A DNA stretch of 64,000 bases from Lumbricus rubellus (taxonomy: Eukaryota > Annelida > Clitellata > Crassiclitellata > Lumbricidae): NCBI GenBank assembly GCA_945859605.1, contig OX243817.1:27135303-27199302 (forward strand). The letters run 5' to 3'. Shown here piece by piece: positions 1 through 12,500 of this stretch. The stretch's first letter is position 1. Every line of letters starts with the position of its first letter. The position numbers were made by a program, and so were the translations under genes. The notes beneath the pieces were generated by a model. It did not search any database. It was not told where the DNA came from and was given only the letters and a program-made list of their open reading frames with translations.

Positions 1-60
1 TGCAAAAAGATAGATGTGAATTCCAAATCTGGAGCTCTAAGGCTCTCATTATTGCCACAA

Positions 61-106
61 CCGTCTGTCTGTCCGTCTGTCCATCCGTCTGTCCGTCTGT
101 CCGTCT
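61..106. repeat. (GTCT/GTCC)n simple repeat
   Basis: Short tetranucleotide tract of GTCTGTCC-type units just before the large minisatellite. A similar tract occurs at 54.6-54.75 kb. Confidence 0.85.
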
Positions 107-234
107 GATTGCCTGTTCCTGTCCATCCTGGCTGATCCACAATACACTCTAAACGCGAAGTATGTCATATGGTAAGCTTAAGCTTACTTCGGCTTGTCCA
201 CTGGGTGGATAGTTTAAGCTATGCTTTTTGGTAA

Positions 235-1320
235 CCTCCATAGGTTACTTCCAAGGTAAGCTTTCTACCTTACTACAACTGGTAACCTCAACATGTTACC
301 TCGGAAGTAACTTGTCTAGGTTTCCACATGGTAAGCCCAGGTTACCTGGAAAGTAAGATGTCTAGCTTTCTATATGGCTAGCCCAGGTTGCCTGGAAAGT
401 AAGTTGTCTAGCTTTCTATATGGCTAGCCCAGGTTGCCTGGAAGGTAAGTTGTCTAGCTTTCTATATGGCTAGCCCAGGTTACCTGGAAAGTAAGATGTC
501 TAGCTTTCTATATGGCTAGCCCAGGTTACCTGGAAAGTAAGATGTCTAGCTTTCTATATGGCTAGCCCAGGTTGCCTGGAAAGTAAGTTGTCTAGCTTTC
601 TATATGGCTAGCCCAGGTTGCCTGGAAGGTAAGTTGTCTAGCTTTCTATATGGCTAGCCCAGGTTGCCTGGAAGGTAAGTTGTCTAGCTTTCTATATGGC
701 TAGCCCAGGTTACCTGGAAAGTAAGATGTCTAGCTTTCTATATGGCTAGCCCAGGTTACCTGGAAAGTAAGATGTCTAGCTTTCTATATGGCTAGCCCAG
801 GTTGCCTGGAAAGTAAGATGTCTAGCTTTCTATATGGCTAGCCCAGGTTGCCTGGAAAGTAAGTTGTCTATCTTTCTATATGGCTAGCCCAGGTTGCCTG
901 GAAAGTAAGTTGTCTAGCTTTCTATATGGCTAGCCCATGTTGCCTGGAAGGTAAGTTGTCTAGCTTTCTATATGGCTAGCCCAGGTTGCCTAGAAAGTAA
1001 GTTGTCTAGCTTTCTATATGGCTAGCCCAGGTTGCCTGGAAAGTAAGTTGTTTAGCTTTCTATATGGCTAGCCCAGGTTGCCTGGAAAGTAAGATGTCTA
1101 GCTTTCTAAATTGCAAGATGAGGTTACTTGGAAAATAAGATGACTAGTTTTATACATGACAAGCTCAGGTTGCTATAAAGTATATTGTCTATCATTCTAC
1201 ATTGCAACTTCAGGTTACTTGGAGAGTCCTTTGTTTTGGTTTCTGCATGGCAAGGTCACATAGTTTGACAAAGAAGTCGTCTAGGTTTCAACACGTCAAG
1301 GTCAGGTTACTTGAATAGTA
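235..1320. repeat. 46-bp minisatellite, at least 17 copies
   Basis: A 46-bp unit (core TCTAGCTTTCTATATGGCTA followed by GCCCAGGTTGCCTGGAAAGT) repeats head to tail. Copies are very uniform from about 340 to 1120 and decay on both sides (235-340 and 1120-1320). Variants alternate between GGTTACC and GGTTGCC and between AAGATG and AAGTTG in a block pattern, which suggests higher-order amplification. There are no unique spacers, so it is a tandem satellite and not a CRISPR-like array. Confidence 0.93.
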
Positions 1321-1329
1321 ATCAGTATA

Positions 1330-3030
1330 AGTAATTATTTGCAAGTTAGCCTACATCTAGAGAAATGTCTTCTGCCATTTAGGTTACAAACATCACTTTA
1401 ATAGAATTCTATAGATGGCACGTGTACATTTACTACAGCGACATTTGTTAGGGAAATACCAAAAACACTACAATTCTACAACATGAAAATTTCGTAAAAA
1501 TTTTTCGAAATTACTCTATGAGAACTAAGTAGCAAATACACACTGGTAGCTTTTTTGCTAAATATTAACTGTTCAGTGTTCATTGTACCTGCAAAAAGGT
1601 AATTACAAGGTTAGAAAAGTCATACATCAATTAATCACTAATAGTTTAAACAAAAACAAGTTAAGAAGAAGTGTCATTGCTCAAAAGTGTTCTCTGCATT
1701 ATGCCAGCCACATCACCTCCATGTGAGACATTAGAAAGCGCCACATTACTCAACAGTACTTGGCAGTTTACTTTCTTAATGTAACTGACCATTTGCAAGC
1801 AGATATTAAAAAGAAACACTATTGAAGGTTAAACATCAAACAATGTAGGCCTACAGGATAGGCCAACAAGTACCCTTGATTTTTTACCCATATCTTGCCC
1901 AAAAGTAATTATTTGTAAATCAGCTTTTACAGGCTTAAATACAATTCACATATAGGCACCATTATTCAACTGATTTATTTGACCAAAATATATCTAACAA
2001 AACAGAAGTTATACCGCATTTTTGAATCGACCCACTGTTTTGTGACGATCCAAACACATAGCGCGTCAAAAAAATAGCAAAGAAAATACATGATTAAGCT
2101 TCATTTGTATTACGTATGCTCAATGTTACACCATCCAGCACCGATATATGTATATATGTTCTGAGTATCTTTATAAAATCTTTTAATTCTCTTATCGCCA
2201 TTGATGCAGATCGTGGCACTTCTCCATTCTCCAGCATAACTCTCCCACGTGATAATCCATTGGGCTCAAACCCTGAAATTTTGGTGTCATTGGTTGTTCG
2301 CAATTAAAAAAACCCGGGACAGTCGACACTCATGAAATCCTCTTTCATCAAAGGCATATAACTTAAACATACTTAAACATACACAGATTACCTCTTTTCC
2401 ATATAATCTTAAAGGTAGCCTACTCAGCTTTCACTCACTATCAGAGTGAGTTATTGTGGCTTTAACTTCAGGGCCATGCTCGTGAAGTGTATGAATACAG
2501 AATTTGTCTGCCATTGACACTTTGGCCATTTCCTTTTTTTAAAATTTAATTTAATTTCTTTAACAACAAAAACGAATAACCTCGCATTCGGTATACTTTT
2601 GGTACCAACACGATCGTTACCTTGCTGAGTGATTTACAGCGACATGCAGCTACGTTTGTGCCCAGTTTCTTTTCTAAATAATGATTATCTGGATATATCA
2701 AGTTTGTTTGATATGAATATTTCTAGATGTGACTTAATTAAAATAGGTTTGTTGCATTTTTTTATGGGTTATGACTCTAAATCGTTAAAAACCAGTGGGT
2801 GGATTTATTAAAAGTTATATAATTTTATTTCTGTTTGAAATATTTTCGTGGAATTTTGGCTATTATACGTAAATATGAATATCTCTTCAGACTGTAAAAT
2901 TATTATTTTGGAATTCATAATTTTGGCAAAGGTATTGTTAAAAATCTTCGGGGTACTTTTTGGCCCACCCTGCATACCGTTTATTTTGCATGCGAAGGAC
3001 TAAAAGTAACCAGGAAACTTAATTAGTGCC
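1330..3030. other. Unassigned AT-rich stretch
   Basis: No coding exon, RNA gene or clear transposon end was recognised. Short open frames lack splice support or similarity that I can name. It may be intronic or intergenic. Confidence 0.5.
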
Positions 3031-3321
3031 TTATCGCAACAGTTCATTCTGTTGTCTCACTGCGCATAGCGGGGCTTTTTCGGCTGCCTCCAATTCATAC
3101 ACACAACTTTGCAAAAACGATAGTGTCTTCCTCAAAGCATGAGGGAATGCAATGTCTAGAATAAAATAGACTGCCATCAAGCAGCAGAGAGCCTGAGGAA
3201 TTCCAACAATGTCACAGATGACCTCCTTTCCATCTGCTCTGATTGATATCGTCGAGACCATCAGTGGGTTTCCTTCATTGGGTTTGCGAAGGCAAATAAC
3301 AGGATAGTTCGACGACGGCTC
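3031..3321 (-). CDS. Terminal exon of a SAMD3-like/uncharacterised multicopy-family protein
   Basis: On the minus strand a good acceptor (TTTTAG, AG at 3323-3322) opens a 96-codon frame that ends in TAA at 3031-3033. The translation contains YPVICLRK, then a hydrophobic run (LCCLMAVYFILDIAFP) and TLSFLQ. In family knowledge this matches the C-terminal pattern of a large multicopy animal family annotated as SAMD3-like or uncharacterised, in which a phrase of the type 'YFVFNIxYPxxxxxTLEFLQ' closes the protein. The function of that domain is unknown. A possible upstream exon lies at 4907-4994, but the joining phase cannot be verified. It could also be a decayed retrocopy or a transposon-carried exon. 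Confidence 0.45.
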   Translation of the reverse strand, partial: EPSSNYPVICLRKPNEGNPLMVSTISIRADGKEVICDIVGIPQALCCLMAVYFILDIAFPHALRKTLSFLQSCVYELEAAEKAPLCAVRQQNELLR

Positions 3322-3479
3322 CTAAAATCATCAAAAAATTAAATTAAAAAATAGTTCAGCCTAAATTCGTAAATATTGCGCTTCAACATAAAATTGACAA
3401 TTAGAAAACTTTCCCATGCGATATTGATTAAACCAATTACAACATTCACAACCAAACAGAATAGTATTACTCAACATGG

Positions 3480-3713
3480 CTTAAAGGATGTGTATAGCGA
3501 GAAGGTGGGAGGGGAGGATAGAAGGGAGGGAGAGATGGAGGGTGGGAGGGAGAGATGGAGGGTGGGAGGGATGGAGGAAGGGGGAAGGTGGGAAAGTGGG
3601 AGGGATGGAAGGTGTGAGGGATAGTGGGATGGAGGGAGGTACGGAGGGAGGGGGATATGCGGGGAACGGCCCGAAAACTAAAATTCCCAGGCAACGCAGG
3701 ATACCCCAGCTAG
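3480..3713 (+). mobile_element. Helitron 3' portion with purine satellite
   Basis: A GGGAGG-rich purine minisatellite (about 3500-3660) is followed by a GC-rich stretch with CAACGCAGGATACCCCAG and then CTAG (3710-3713) followed by T. The same order (purine satellite, CAACGC motif, CAGCTAG, T) closes the more complete Helitron-like element at 35939-36502. CTRR ends next to a T are the known Helitron 3' signature. The 5' end of this copy was not found. Confidence 0.5.
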
Positions 3714-4906
3714 TTTAATATATAAGACATTAATTGAACTGTAAATTAGCTCAGATTCGTTAACAGTTATTGTTTCCTGTTTAGGATTGTTTCCTGTTTA
3801 GGATTGAACACAACTTACTTATTATGCAATCATATTCTATCGAAAGACAATAGCTAGTATAAAAATAGAAAGGCTAATGTGAATGTCACAATTAGAAATT
3901 TATTTAGCATATGTACCAATCCGGCATTACTCACATCCGACATACGCACGCAGCTATTGAGCAAAACTTACTAAATCCAATCAGATTTGATCAAGTCACT
4001 ATATACCCGCGTAATTTGTGTACGACCCCAACATCAAGCTTGACGCAGGCGCCCATCGTGTTTAAGTCATTTCAATGCGAGGATGAATTCAAAATATGAA
4101 TTGTGCTAAATTCAACTGCAATTTATTTGCAATGAAATGTGAATATAATAATAATAACATGACGTGAAAAAATTTCTTCATGGGTATTAAGTGTTATTTC
4201 CCAATTGGTTATGCGTCCAAAGTACAGACACTGGAGATTGTTTCCCAGCAACTTTACTTTTGCAACCAGAAGATTGATATTAGAAATTTTAACCACATCA
4301 TTGGAACATAAAATAGTTTTAGTATTGTAGTGATATTTCCATACTTTATCCAAACTAGTACCGTGCCATGAAATGCTTTAAATATGTTAAAAACATCAAA
4401 GTTTCAGCAGAATATTGCAAATATGAAACATGCTTTATACTGCAGCAACGATGTTAAGAAGTTTTCCAAAAGACCCATGAACAAATAGGTCTACAAACGT
4501 CAACCATAATTACTGGAACTGAAACAAAATATAGAAATAGACGAAACAGTAGCCGGTAGCGCTGATCAGCCGAATCCAGCTGTCAAGCATGAGGTCAAAT
4601 GTTACAGACGAAAATGCTGGAGAAGAAACAAAAGCTCGTCTTATTTCATGTAGGTCTACTTCCAAAGTTGTTATCGTGGTTTTCAAAACAGTGCAGTTTA
4701 ATTTCCCTATGTAATGAACATAAATTTTCGGCAAGAGTGCTTGTTTAGTCCAACATCACAGGCGCTATACTTCCTTTAATATAATTTATTTAGTTGAGAC
4801 TGGAAGTTCCGTAAGAAAATATTTTTACGTAGGCCTAACCCAAAAATATAAATAATTAAACAAACAATTACAATGCTACATATTAATTTACAAACATCAT
4901 GCTTAC
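3714..4906. other. Unassigned stretch
   Basis: No exon with a convincing splice context or repeat family was recognised. It is AT-rich with only short frames. Confidence 0.5.
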
Positions 4907-4994
4907 ACATCCAGATGGGCTGCAATCCTTCAGAAAAAGAAGACAGTTCAGCAAGACTTCGAAGACTTGAGCCAGCAGCTCTGTATTGGGATAC
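4907..4994 (-). CDS. Possible internal exon, minus strand
   Basis: An 88-nt segment is bounded on the minus strand by TTTCTTCAG before it and GTAAGC after it, both good consensus sites. Two frames are open, so the phase is ambiguous. It could belong with the terminal exon at 3031-3321. There is no similarity I can name. Confidence 0.25.
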
Positions 4995-5125
4995 CTGAAG
5001 AAATAAGAATAAGAATATACTGGTAAAGATGCAAACAGAAAAATACCTTAAATGTAGTCTGTTAACTCAGACAATGGCTGGGCCGCATACCGAGAGGTTT
5101 CTCTCTTGGGAATAATATCATCATC

Positions 5126-5610
5126 AGCAATATCATTGGGCTCAATGCCCCTAAGAGTCCGACGCAACTCTCTGTCTGAGTCTGTCTGATGTCATGCTGC
5201 CCAGCTTCAACCGGTCCGGTCAGCAGGTCCGCTCCATACCATTAACATCTTGGAGCAGCTAGACCACCTTGTCTGATTGAAGAGAATATTGGGAAAGCGG
5301 CATGAAGGACAACCTGGGTCAATACCCGCATGTGTCCCACGCTCTCCTCCGACTCTCTCCACCGGTCTGTCCTGACTGGCCTGTGCATGTATGCTCCACA
5401 TCATGACACCTTGAAGCATCTGGGTCGCTATGTCACTTGTGTCGTGGTTTTTGCGGATTTCTATCGCCTTGGTCTTTTAATGCCAGTGTATCGCCTCCCA
5501 TCTGGCAAACATTCCTTCTTTTGTCCGGGCTTAGGACCGGCAGAGGGACGTTGTTGGTTCCTGTGGCGGAGGATGGACGCAGTTTAACGTCGTCGTGCTC
5601 AGGACCGGGA
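5126..5610. repeat. 480-bp dispersed repeat, copy 1
   Basis: First of three copies (others 6919-7352 and 21735-22213). Shared landmarks in order are GTCCGACGC-ACTCTCTGT, GGTCCGCTCCATACC, CTTGAAGAGAAT or TTGAAGAGAATATTGGGA, GGACAACCTGGGTCAAT, CTCTCCACCGGTCTGTCCTGAC, CACATCATGACACCTTGAAGC and TTAGGACCGGC. Both ends are diffuse, with no terminal inverted repeat. The copies are far too diverged to be a recent duplication. Confidence 0.85.
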
Positions 5611-6035
5611 ATAATATAATTAATGAAATGTGTAATGAGTAAGAGATCGGATGAAGACAAAAGGATCACACCATTGAACTGGACCATGAAGGCGCGCAAA
5701 GGCAAGCTGAGTGGAGACAAAGGCGTACCTGCCAGTCACCAACACTTTTACAGGTAACAGCTGACAACGGGTTACACATCGATTAACTGTGTGCAACTGC
5801 TTATGTTGTTAGGCCTCTATCGAGGAACACATTCCAAAAAACTCACTAAGTGCGAAAATCAGCCAATAAAGGCGTAGCGACCGCCTTCCATACCCTCCGA
5901 CCGGAGGAGATCCCGCAAGGAAAGGGCCCCCTAAAAGTGGTAAAAAATTGCAAAGTTTAACTAGGCATGTGACATTTATTGACGTTATTCAACAATCCAT
6001 GTCAGTTTTACTCTCAAAGCCGTGAAGTAATTCAT
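5611..6035. other. Unassigned stretch
   Basis: No gene was recognised. It contains a short GC-rich palindromic stretch near 5890-5930 (CTCCGACCGGAGGAG). Confidence 0.4.
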
Positions 6036-6039
6036 GTAG

Positions 6040-6440
6040 ACTGTAGGCCATCTTCTTCTTCTTCCGGAAAGCTGTTTCTCGGCAGGTCCAGATGCCCAAC
6101 GACGCCACTCTTCTCGATGTAGTGCTTTTTTTTGAGTCTTCCATATCCATCCTCCATCATCCAGACCAAGAACTTTTCCCTAGGTCTTCCTCTTCCCCTC
6201 TTCCCTCCATTTTGCCCTCAGCTATGTCTCTTTGCAAGGAGTTGCCTCTCGGTACATGTTCTATCCAGTTCTTCTGCCTTTCGTATTCATCAAGGATCTT
6301 TCCTCTTCCACCGTCTTCAGCCGTCTTCAGTACTTCTTCTGTCCAGCTGACCCTTTCCATCCTTCTCCATATCCACATCTCGAACGCTTCCATTCGTTTG
6401 ACATCCTCTGTTCTCCAGGTCTCTGCTCCGTACATAGGGT
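6040..6440 (-). pseudogene. LINE (RTE-like) reverse transcriptase C-terminal fragment
   Basis: The minus-strand frame reads YGAETW...KRMEAFEMWIWRRM...SWTEEVL...RQKNWIEHV.RGNSLQRDI. This is the conserved post-RT tail of the endonuclease/reverse-transcriptase type of non-LTR retrotransposon often annotated as craniofacial development protein 2-like. The RT core is absent, so this is a 5'-truncated, dead copy. Confidence 0.75.
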
Positions 6441-6727
6441 TATAATATGAAACAGTAGCCTATTATTATTACATAAATTTCTTACGCGCGCAAGGTCACA
6501 CCGAAATGTGAATATGAGGCCTATGGAACTGATCAGCTGAATCCAGCTGTCAGTATTATATGAACCCGGCGTATTGTATAAAATAAATACCGCATTCCAG
6601 TTTCTGCATTGTAAGGGGCCCGTCACCCCGGACAAACGTTCAGAGGGGGCCATGTTTGTTGTTGCTGAGTTACCGGTGGGATTATTTAACACAATGATGA
6701 TGATATTGCTGACAATAATGATAATAA

Positions 6728-6824
6728 TGATATTCACCCATTCATTCAATCATCTATTGATTCATTCGGACATTTATATAGCGCTCCTTCAAGTAAAAAC
6801 TACTCAGAGGCGCTACCAACTCCC

Positions 6825-6830
<6 letters not shown>
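6728..6830 (-). mobile_element. L2/CR1-like LINE 3' end
   Basis: The string TTTATATAGCGCTCCTTCAAGTA...CTACTCAGAGGCGCT, preceded by ATTCATTC units, is the minus-strand image of the LINE 3' terminus seen better at 56.9-57.15 kb, where a coding tail ends in GCGCTATATAAATT plus (GAAT)n. Only the last 100 bp are present. Confidence 0.7.
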
Positions 6831-6911
<81 letters not shown>

Positions 6912-6912
6912 C
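6826..6912. repeat. (CAT)n microsatellite
   Basis: A nearly perfect trinucleotide array of about 28 units. Its poly-histidine reading is not a protein. Confidence 0.95.
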
Positions 6913-6918
6913 AAACCA

Positions 6919-7352
6919 TAGGCGCAACGCCCGTAGGTGTCCGACGCCACTCTCTGTATGAGCCTGTCTCGTGTCATCTGCCAGTTTCTACAGGCTGGCA
7001 GGTCTGCTCCATACCGTTATATCTTGAAGTAGCTGGACCGTCTTGTCTGCTTGAAGAGAATGTTAGGGCAGAGGCAAGAAGGACAACCTGGGTCAATGCC
7101 CGTGTGTGTCCAATGCTCTCTCCACCGACTCTCTCCACCGGTCTGTCCTGACCTGCCTGTGCATGTCTGCTCCACATCATGACACCTTGAAGCAACTGGA
7201 TCGCTATGTCACTTTTGTCGCGGTTTTTGCATATTTCAATCGTCTTGGTCTTCATCCAGCAAACCCTCCTCCTTTATCCGGGCTTAGGACCGGCGCAGGG
7301 AAGTTGATGGTCCTCTGTGGCGGAGGATGGATGCAATTTAGCGTCATGCCCA
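6919..7352. repeat. 480-bp dispersed repeat, copy 2
   Basis: Same landmarks as the copy at 5126-5610, with more substitutions and small deletions. It ends exactly where the LINE tail at 7353-8150 begins, so the LINE may have inserted into it or the reverse. Confidence 0.8.
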
Positions 7353-8150
7353 GGACAAACTGCTCGACTCCAGCGCGCCCACAAAAACAGTTTTAAGTTT
7401 AGTAAGGAACAACCCTGGTAGAGTCTCAGGGTGTAGGCGTAGCTCAAAAGGAAGGTCATTCCAACCCACCGGACCAACTACAGAAAAGGCTTGATTCTTC
7501 ATTGTAACAGTACGAGCAAAACGAGGCAAGAGCAGAGGGTAGCTGATGACGTGCTTGGATACCCAATGTAAGGCTGCATAGCTCTCGGAGGTAAACTGGG
7601 GCGAGGTCCTGACAACATCGCCATACCAATGCAGCTACCCTGAACTCAATACGCTGGCGAATAGAGAGCCAGTGAAGTACCTCAAGCATTTAGCTTGAGA
7701 CATGACCATTAGGGATTGCCAATTAGGCGCGCAGCAGAACGCAACACCCGGTCGAAACAAGTCAATCTGCTATAGATGGGAGGCCACAGTAGAGCGAGGA
7801 GCAATAGTCAATGCGAGATGTAACGAAGGATTTAACTAAAAAAGAGTAGCAGCAGACGAAAGAGAACGGATGACAGTGTGTGCAGCTGATAATAGCAGTC
7901 TCGTGCAAGACGGTGAAGTTGAAAAGCAAAAGTGAGTTCTTGATCAAGTAGGACACCAAGGTCATGAACCGTGGTTGCAAAGGTAAAGCCAGGAAATTCA
8001 GATGCAAGAGAAAGAGATCAAGCTTCGCCAGCTGCTGCGGTGTGCGCAACCGAATACATTTTGTCTTAGATGGGTTCAACTTCAAGCGCAGTCTATTGGA
8101 CGACATCCATTCTTGTAGAGCATCCAAAGTCCCGTTCATTATCCGAACCG
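7353..8150 (-). pseudogene. L2/CR1-like LINE reverse transcriptase, C-terminal part, frameshifted
   Basis: Minus-strand frames give, in order, LDALQEWMSSNRLRLKLNPSKT (after the RT core, near 8139), SFVTSRIDYCSSLYCGLPS (near 7800), LHWLSIRQRIEFRVAALVW (near 7680) and FSVVGPVGWNDLPFELRLH (near 7480). This order is the known C-terminal layout of CR1/L2-type LINE ORF2. At least two frameshifts and an internal deletion separate the blocks, so it is inactive. Confidence 0.85.
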
Positions 8151-8164
8151 CTTAGACATTATTA

Positions 8165-9120
<956 letters not shown>

Positions 9121-9125
9121 TAATA

Positions 9126-9303
9126 ATGAATATATTAATGATTATACTACATACTAATATATTATTTAACATATCATATAATATATTTTATATAATATTT
9201 TATATATAATTATATATAGTACATGAATTTTTTATATATTATATATCTTATATATATTTCATATATTTTATATGTTTTATATATTTCGTTATATATATTT
9301 TAT
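9126..9303 (+). repeat. 180-bp AT-rich direct repeat, upstream copy
   Basis: Nearly identical (about 3 differences) to 11605-11784 on the other side of the retrotransposon. It begins after (TAA)n at GAATATATTAATGATTATAC and ends near TTTCGTTATATATATTT. After it this copy has extra unique sequence (near 9312-9345, CTGGCCATCTGGCCTCTTGC) that the downstream copy lacks. Confidence 0.9.
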
Positions 9304-9375
9304 ATATATTTGTATAAAAATCTGGCCATCTGGCCTCTTGCCGACGGTAATAATAATAATGACAATAATAATATT

Positions 9376-9447
<72 letters not shown>

Positions 9448-9448
<1 letters not shown>

Positions 9449-11523
9449 TCTTGGAGCTGATCAACTCGCCAGACGCTGGACCGGCTCTTGTCTTGGCCAT
9501 CACGGCCTTTGTCAACCTATTACTGAAAGGCTCCTGCCACGAGCTAATTCGCCCGCTGCTGTTCGGTGGCACTCTTTTCGCCCTACGTAAGAAAACTGGT
9601 GGTCTTCGTCCAATAGTGATTGGCTACTTCTGGCGCAGGTTGACATCAAAGTGCGCAAACGCATTTGCCATACCAAGACTGACATCATACCTTTCGCCAC
9701 ATCAAGTGGGTGTTGGTGTACCTGGCGGAGCTGAAGCAGCGGTCCATGCTACACGTCGCTTTTTACAAACTTTAGACACGGACTCAATCCTGGTTAAACT
9801 TGACATTTCCAATGCCTTCAACAGTCTTTGTCGATCTCGCATGATGTCAGCTGTCAACGAATTAATACCTGAAATTGCAGCATACTGTTACCTAGCTTAC
9901 GCAGAACAATCTCATTTGAAATACGGTTCTTTCACCATACAGTCTGGAGTTGGTCCACAGCAGGGAGACCCTCTGGGTCCATTGCTTTTTTGCTTGCCAC
10001 TGCAACCGGCATTAATCAAACTGTCTTCTCCTTTGGCCTTTGGCTATCTCGATGACATCTCTCTGGGTGGACCAACGGCTGGTGTGGCGGAAGACATCGA
10101 GACCCTGGAAAAGGAATGCGCAGATCTGGGCCTGACCTTCAACAGGAAGAAGTGTGAACTAATTGCTAAAGATCCTCAACTAATCAACAATAAATCTTTC
10201 AATAATTTCGAATACACTGATCCAGACTCGGCGACACTGTTGGGAGCACCGCTGTCCACGGGCGCAGCCTTGAATCGAGCTTTGGAATCACGTGCTGAGG
10301 AACTGGAAAAGGCTTTGTCCAGATTAGCCATAATAACACGTCATGATGCACTACTAATTCTGAGACACTCGTTGGGCGCTCCTAAATTAATATACACCCT
10401 GAGATGCGCTCCTTGCGCAAACCATCCAATACTGGAAACGTATGATCAAACCCTGAGGAAGGGCCTACAGATCATCCTAAACATAGACTTTACTGACACG
10501 CAGTGGCAACAAGCTACTTTACCAACCGGATTAGGCGGTCTGGGCATTCGACGGGCGTCATCGCTGGCACTTCCTGCTTTTCTAGCATCTGCCGCGGGCA
10601 CCTCCGAGCTCCAGTCAAACATTCTATGCGTGTTAGAAAGTCAACCGGATTTACATTACACGAACCTTTCGTCGCTCTGGCAGTTAAAAACTGGATTATC
10701 CCTGGATGAATATTGTCCTTCTAACATACAAGCGAAGTGGGACAATCCGATTCTTGAAGGAGAGCTCACGGAACTGCTGCTCTCTACTACAGAGCAGAGC
10801 GAGCAAGCACGCCTGAAAGCCGTATCGTTCCAGCACGCCAGCGACTGGCTTCATTGTCTGCCGATCACTTCCTGCGGCCTCAGGCTAAGCGATGAGGCAA
10901 TCAGAGTGGCGGTTGGGCTTCGTCTAGGAGCCAATATCTGCCAACCCCACGTCTGCGCTTGTGGCACGTTGGTCACCGCTAGAGGGACACACGGCCTCTC
11001 CTGTTCCCTGGGATTTGGTCGCGTCGCCAGGCACGCTGCCATCAACGATCTTATCCACCGTAGCCTCACCAGAGCCGGCTTTCCAGCGATCAAAGAACCC
11101 CGGGGCATGCTACGCTCGGACGGGAAGAGACCGGACGGCACCACCCTTATCCCATGGAAAGCGGGCCGATGTCTCGCATGGGATGCCACAGTGGTCGACA
11201 CCCTTGCGCCCTCCTATCTACAGGCAACCGCTGTCACTGCAGGAGCTGCAGCAGAAATTGCAGATAGTAGAAAGGAACAAAAATATGTGCCAATTACAGC
11301 TACACACGACTTCATTCCGCTGGCCTTGGAGACGCTAGGACCCATCAATTCTAGAGGAATTGTCTTCTTAACTGACTTGGGTCGTCATTTGTCAAAGGCG
11401 TCGGACGATCTGAGAGAGACGTCCTTTCTCTTTCAAAGACTTTCAATTACTATCCAGCGCTTTAACGCTGTGGCTTTCACGGGCTCTTTCGTTAACACTT
11501 TGCCCGATTTGGAAAAGGGGTAG
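9448..11523 (+). mobile_element. Non-LTR retrotransposon ORF: reverse transcriptase plus restriction-like endonuclease (5'-truncated)
   Basis: This is an uninterrupted frame of about 690 codons after a poly-Asn run that is only translated (AAT)n. An in-frame ATG lies at 9223 in AT-rich flank, so the true start is not here. Numbering from that ATG, RT motifs include KLDISNAFNS, PQQGDPLGPLLF and the catalytic YLDD at 275-278. A zinc-knuckle-like CAC...H...C (C578, C580, H590, C594) follows. Last comes a PD-(D/E)XK-type region with RPDG (P637-D638), AWDATV (D654) and RKEQKY. This order, RT then CCHC then restriction-like endonuclease, defines the R2/R4/Hero-type early-branching LINEs. No apurinic endonuclease is present. 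N-terminal zinc-finger or Myb domains and the first RT blocks are missing, so the copy is truncated, yet the frame has no stop, which argues for a young insertion. It ends in TAG and returns to (AAT)n. Confidence 0.85.
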
Positions 11524-11544
11524 CCTTTCAATAACATAACATGA

Positions 11545-11554
11545 CAATAATAAA

Positions 11555-11604
<50 letters not shown>
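11545..11604. repeat. (AAT)n at the 3' junction of the retrotransposon
   Basis: About 20 units directly after the retrotransposon 3' end, matching the (AAT)n at its 5' junction (9349-9447). Confidence 0.9.
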
Positions 11605-11613
<9 letters not shown>

Positions 11614-11784
11614 AGATATTAATGATTATACTACATACTAATATATTATTTAACATATCATATAATATATTTTATATAATATTTTATATATAATTATATA
11701 TAGTATATGAATTTTTTATATATTATATATCTTATATATATTTCATATATTTTACATGTTTTATATATTTCGTTATATATATTT
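11605..11784 (+). repeat. 180-bp AT-rich direct repeat, downstream copy
   Basis: Partner of 9126-9303. It continues into (AAT)n and a partial duplication of its own TTTCGTTATATATATTTAAT end near 11800-11822. Confidence 0.9.
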
Positions 11785-11818
11785 AATAATAATAATATAT
11801 ATATTTCGTTATATATAT

Positions 11819-11819
<1 letters not shown>

Positions 11820-11849
<30 letters not shown>

Positions 11850-12500
11850 GTCTCCGGAAAAATTTTTGAAATCGCGAGGGATCTGAGATACCTCGGGTAA
11901 AAAAATAATAATAACAATAATATTAATAATAATAATAACAACAACAGCAACAACAAAATATTAATAATAAAAATGACAATGTTCAACAACATTGAAATTA
12001 CATTTATTTTGCATAATAATTTAACATAAATAAAAAATAAATATAAAATAGAACATTAAGAAAATATTTTGATATAATAATTATATCATATAATAAAATA
12101 TGTAATATGTTTAGTACATTATTAATAATAACAATAATAATGATATGTATAGTAATAATAATTTCAATAATAATTACGAATATAATAATATACAATATGA
12201 AATGTATTATTATTTTATATAATATATTATATTATATAATATATTTCATAGAATGCTTGATATATAGTTTATATGTTTTATATATATTTTATATTTATTT
12301 TATATATTTTGTTATATATATTAGATATATTTTATATTATATTTTATAAAGTATAATATTAAGAAAATATTTTAATATAGTAAAAATAATAATAATAACA
12401 ATGATAATAACAATAATAATAAATATAATAATAGCCACAATAATAATAAATAAGTCTACAAAAATAAATATAAAAATAATAGATATAATAATAGTCATAG
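11820..12500. repeat. AT-rich (TAA)n and TATATTTTATAT tracts
   Basis: Imperfect (TAA)n. A decayed relative of the 180-bp AT-rich repeat appears at about 12200-12350 (TATATGTTTTATATATATTTT). No gene. Confidence 0.85.

Noticed and set aside
235..1320. CRISPR-like array of 46-bp repeats
   Set aside because: There are no unique spacers, the unit is contiguous, and the DNA is from an intron-bearing animal genome.
6574..6921. Histidine-rich protein
   Set aside because: Read-through of the (CAT)n array joined to a LINE remnant.
9126..11784. Direct repeats as LTRs of an LTR retrotransposon
   Set aside because: The enclosed RT is of non-LTR type with a restriction-like endonuclease. The repeats are AT-rich, with no TG...CA ends, primer-binding site or polypurine tract.
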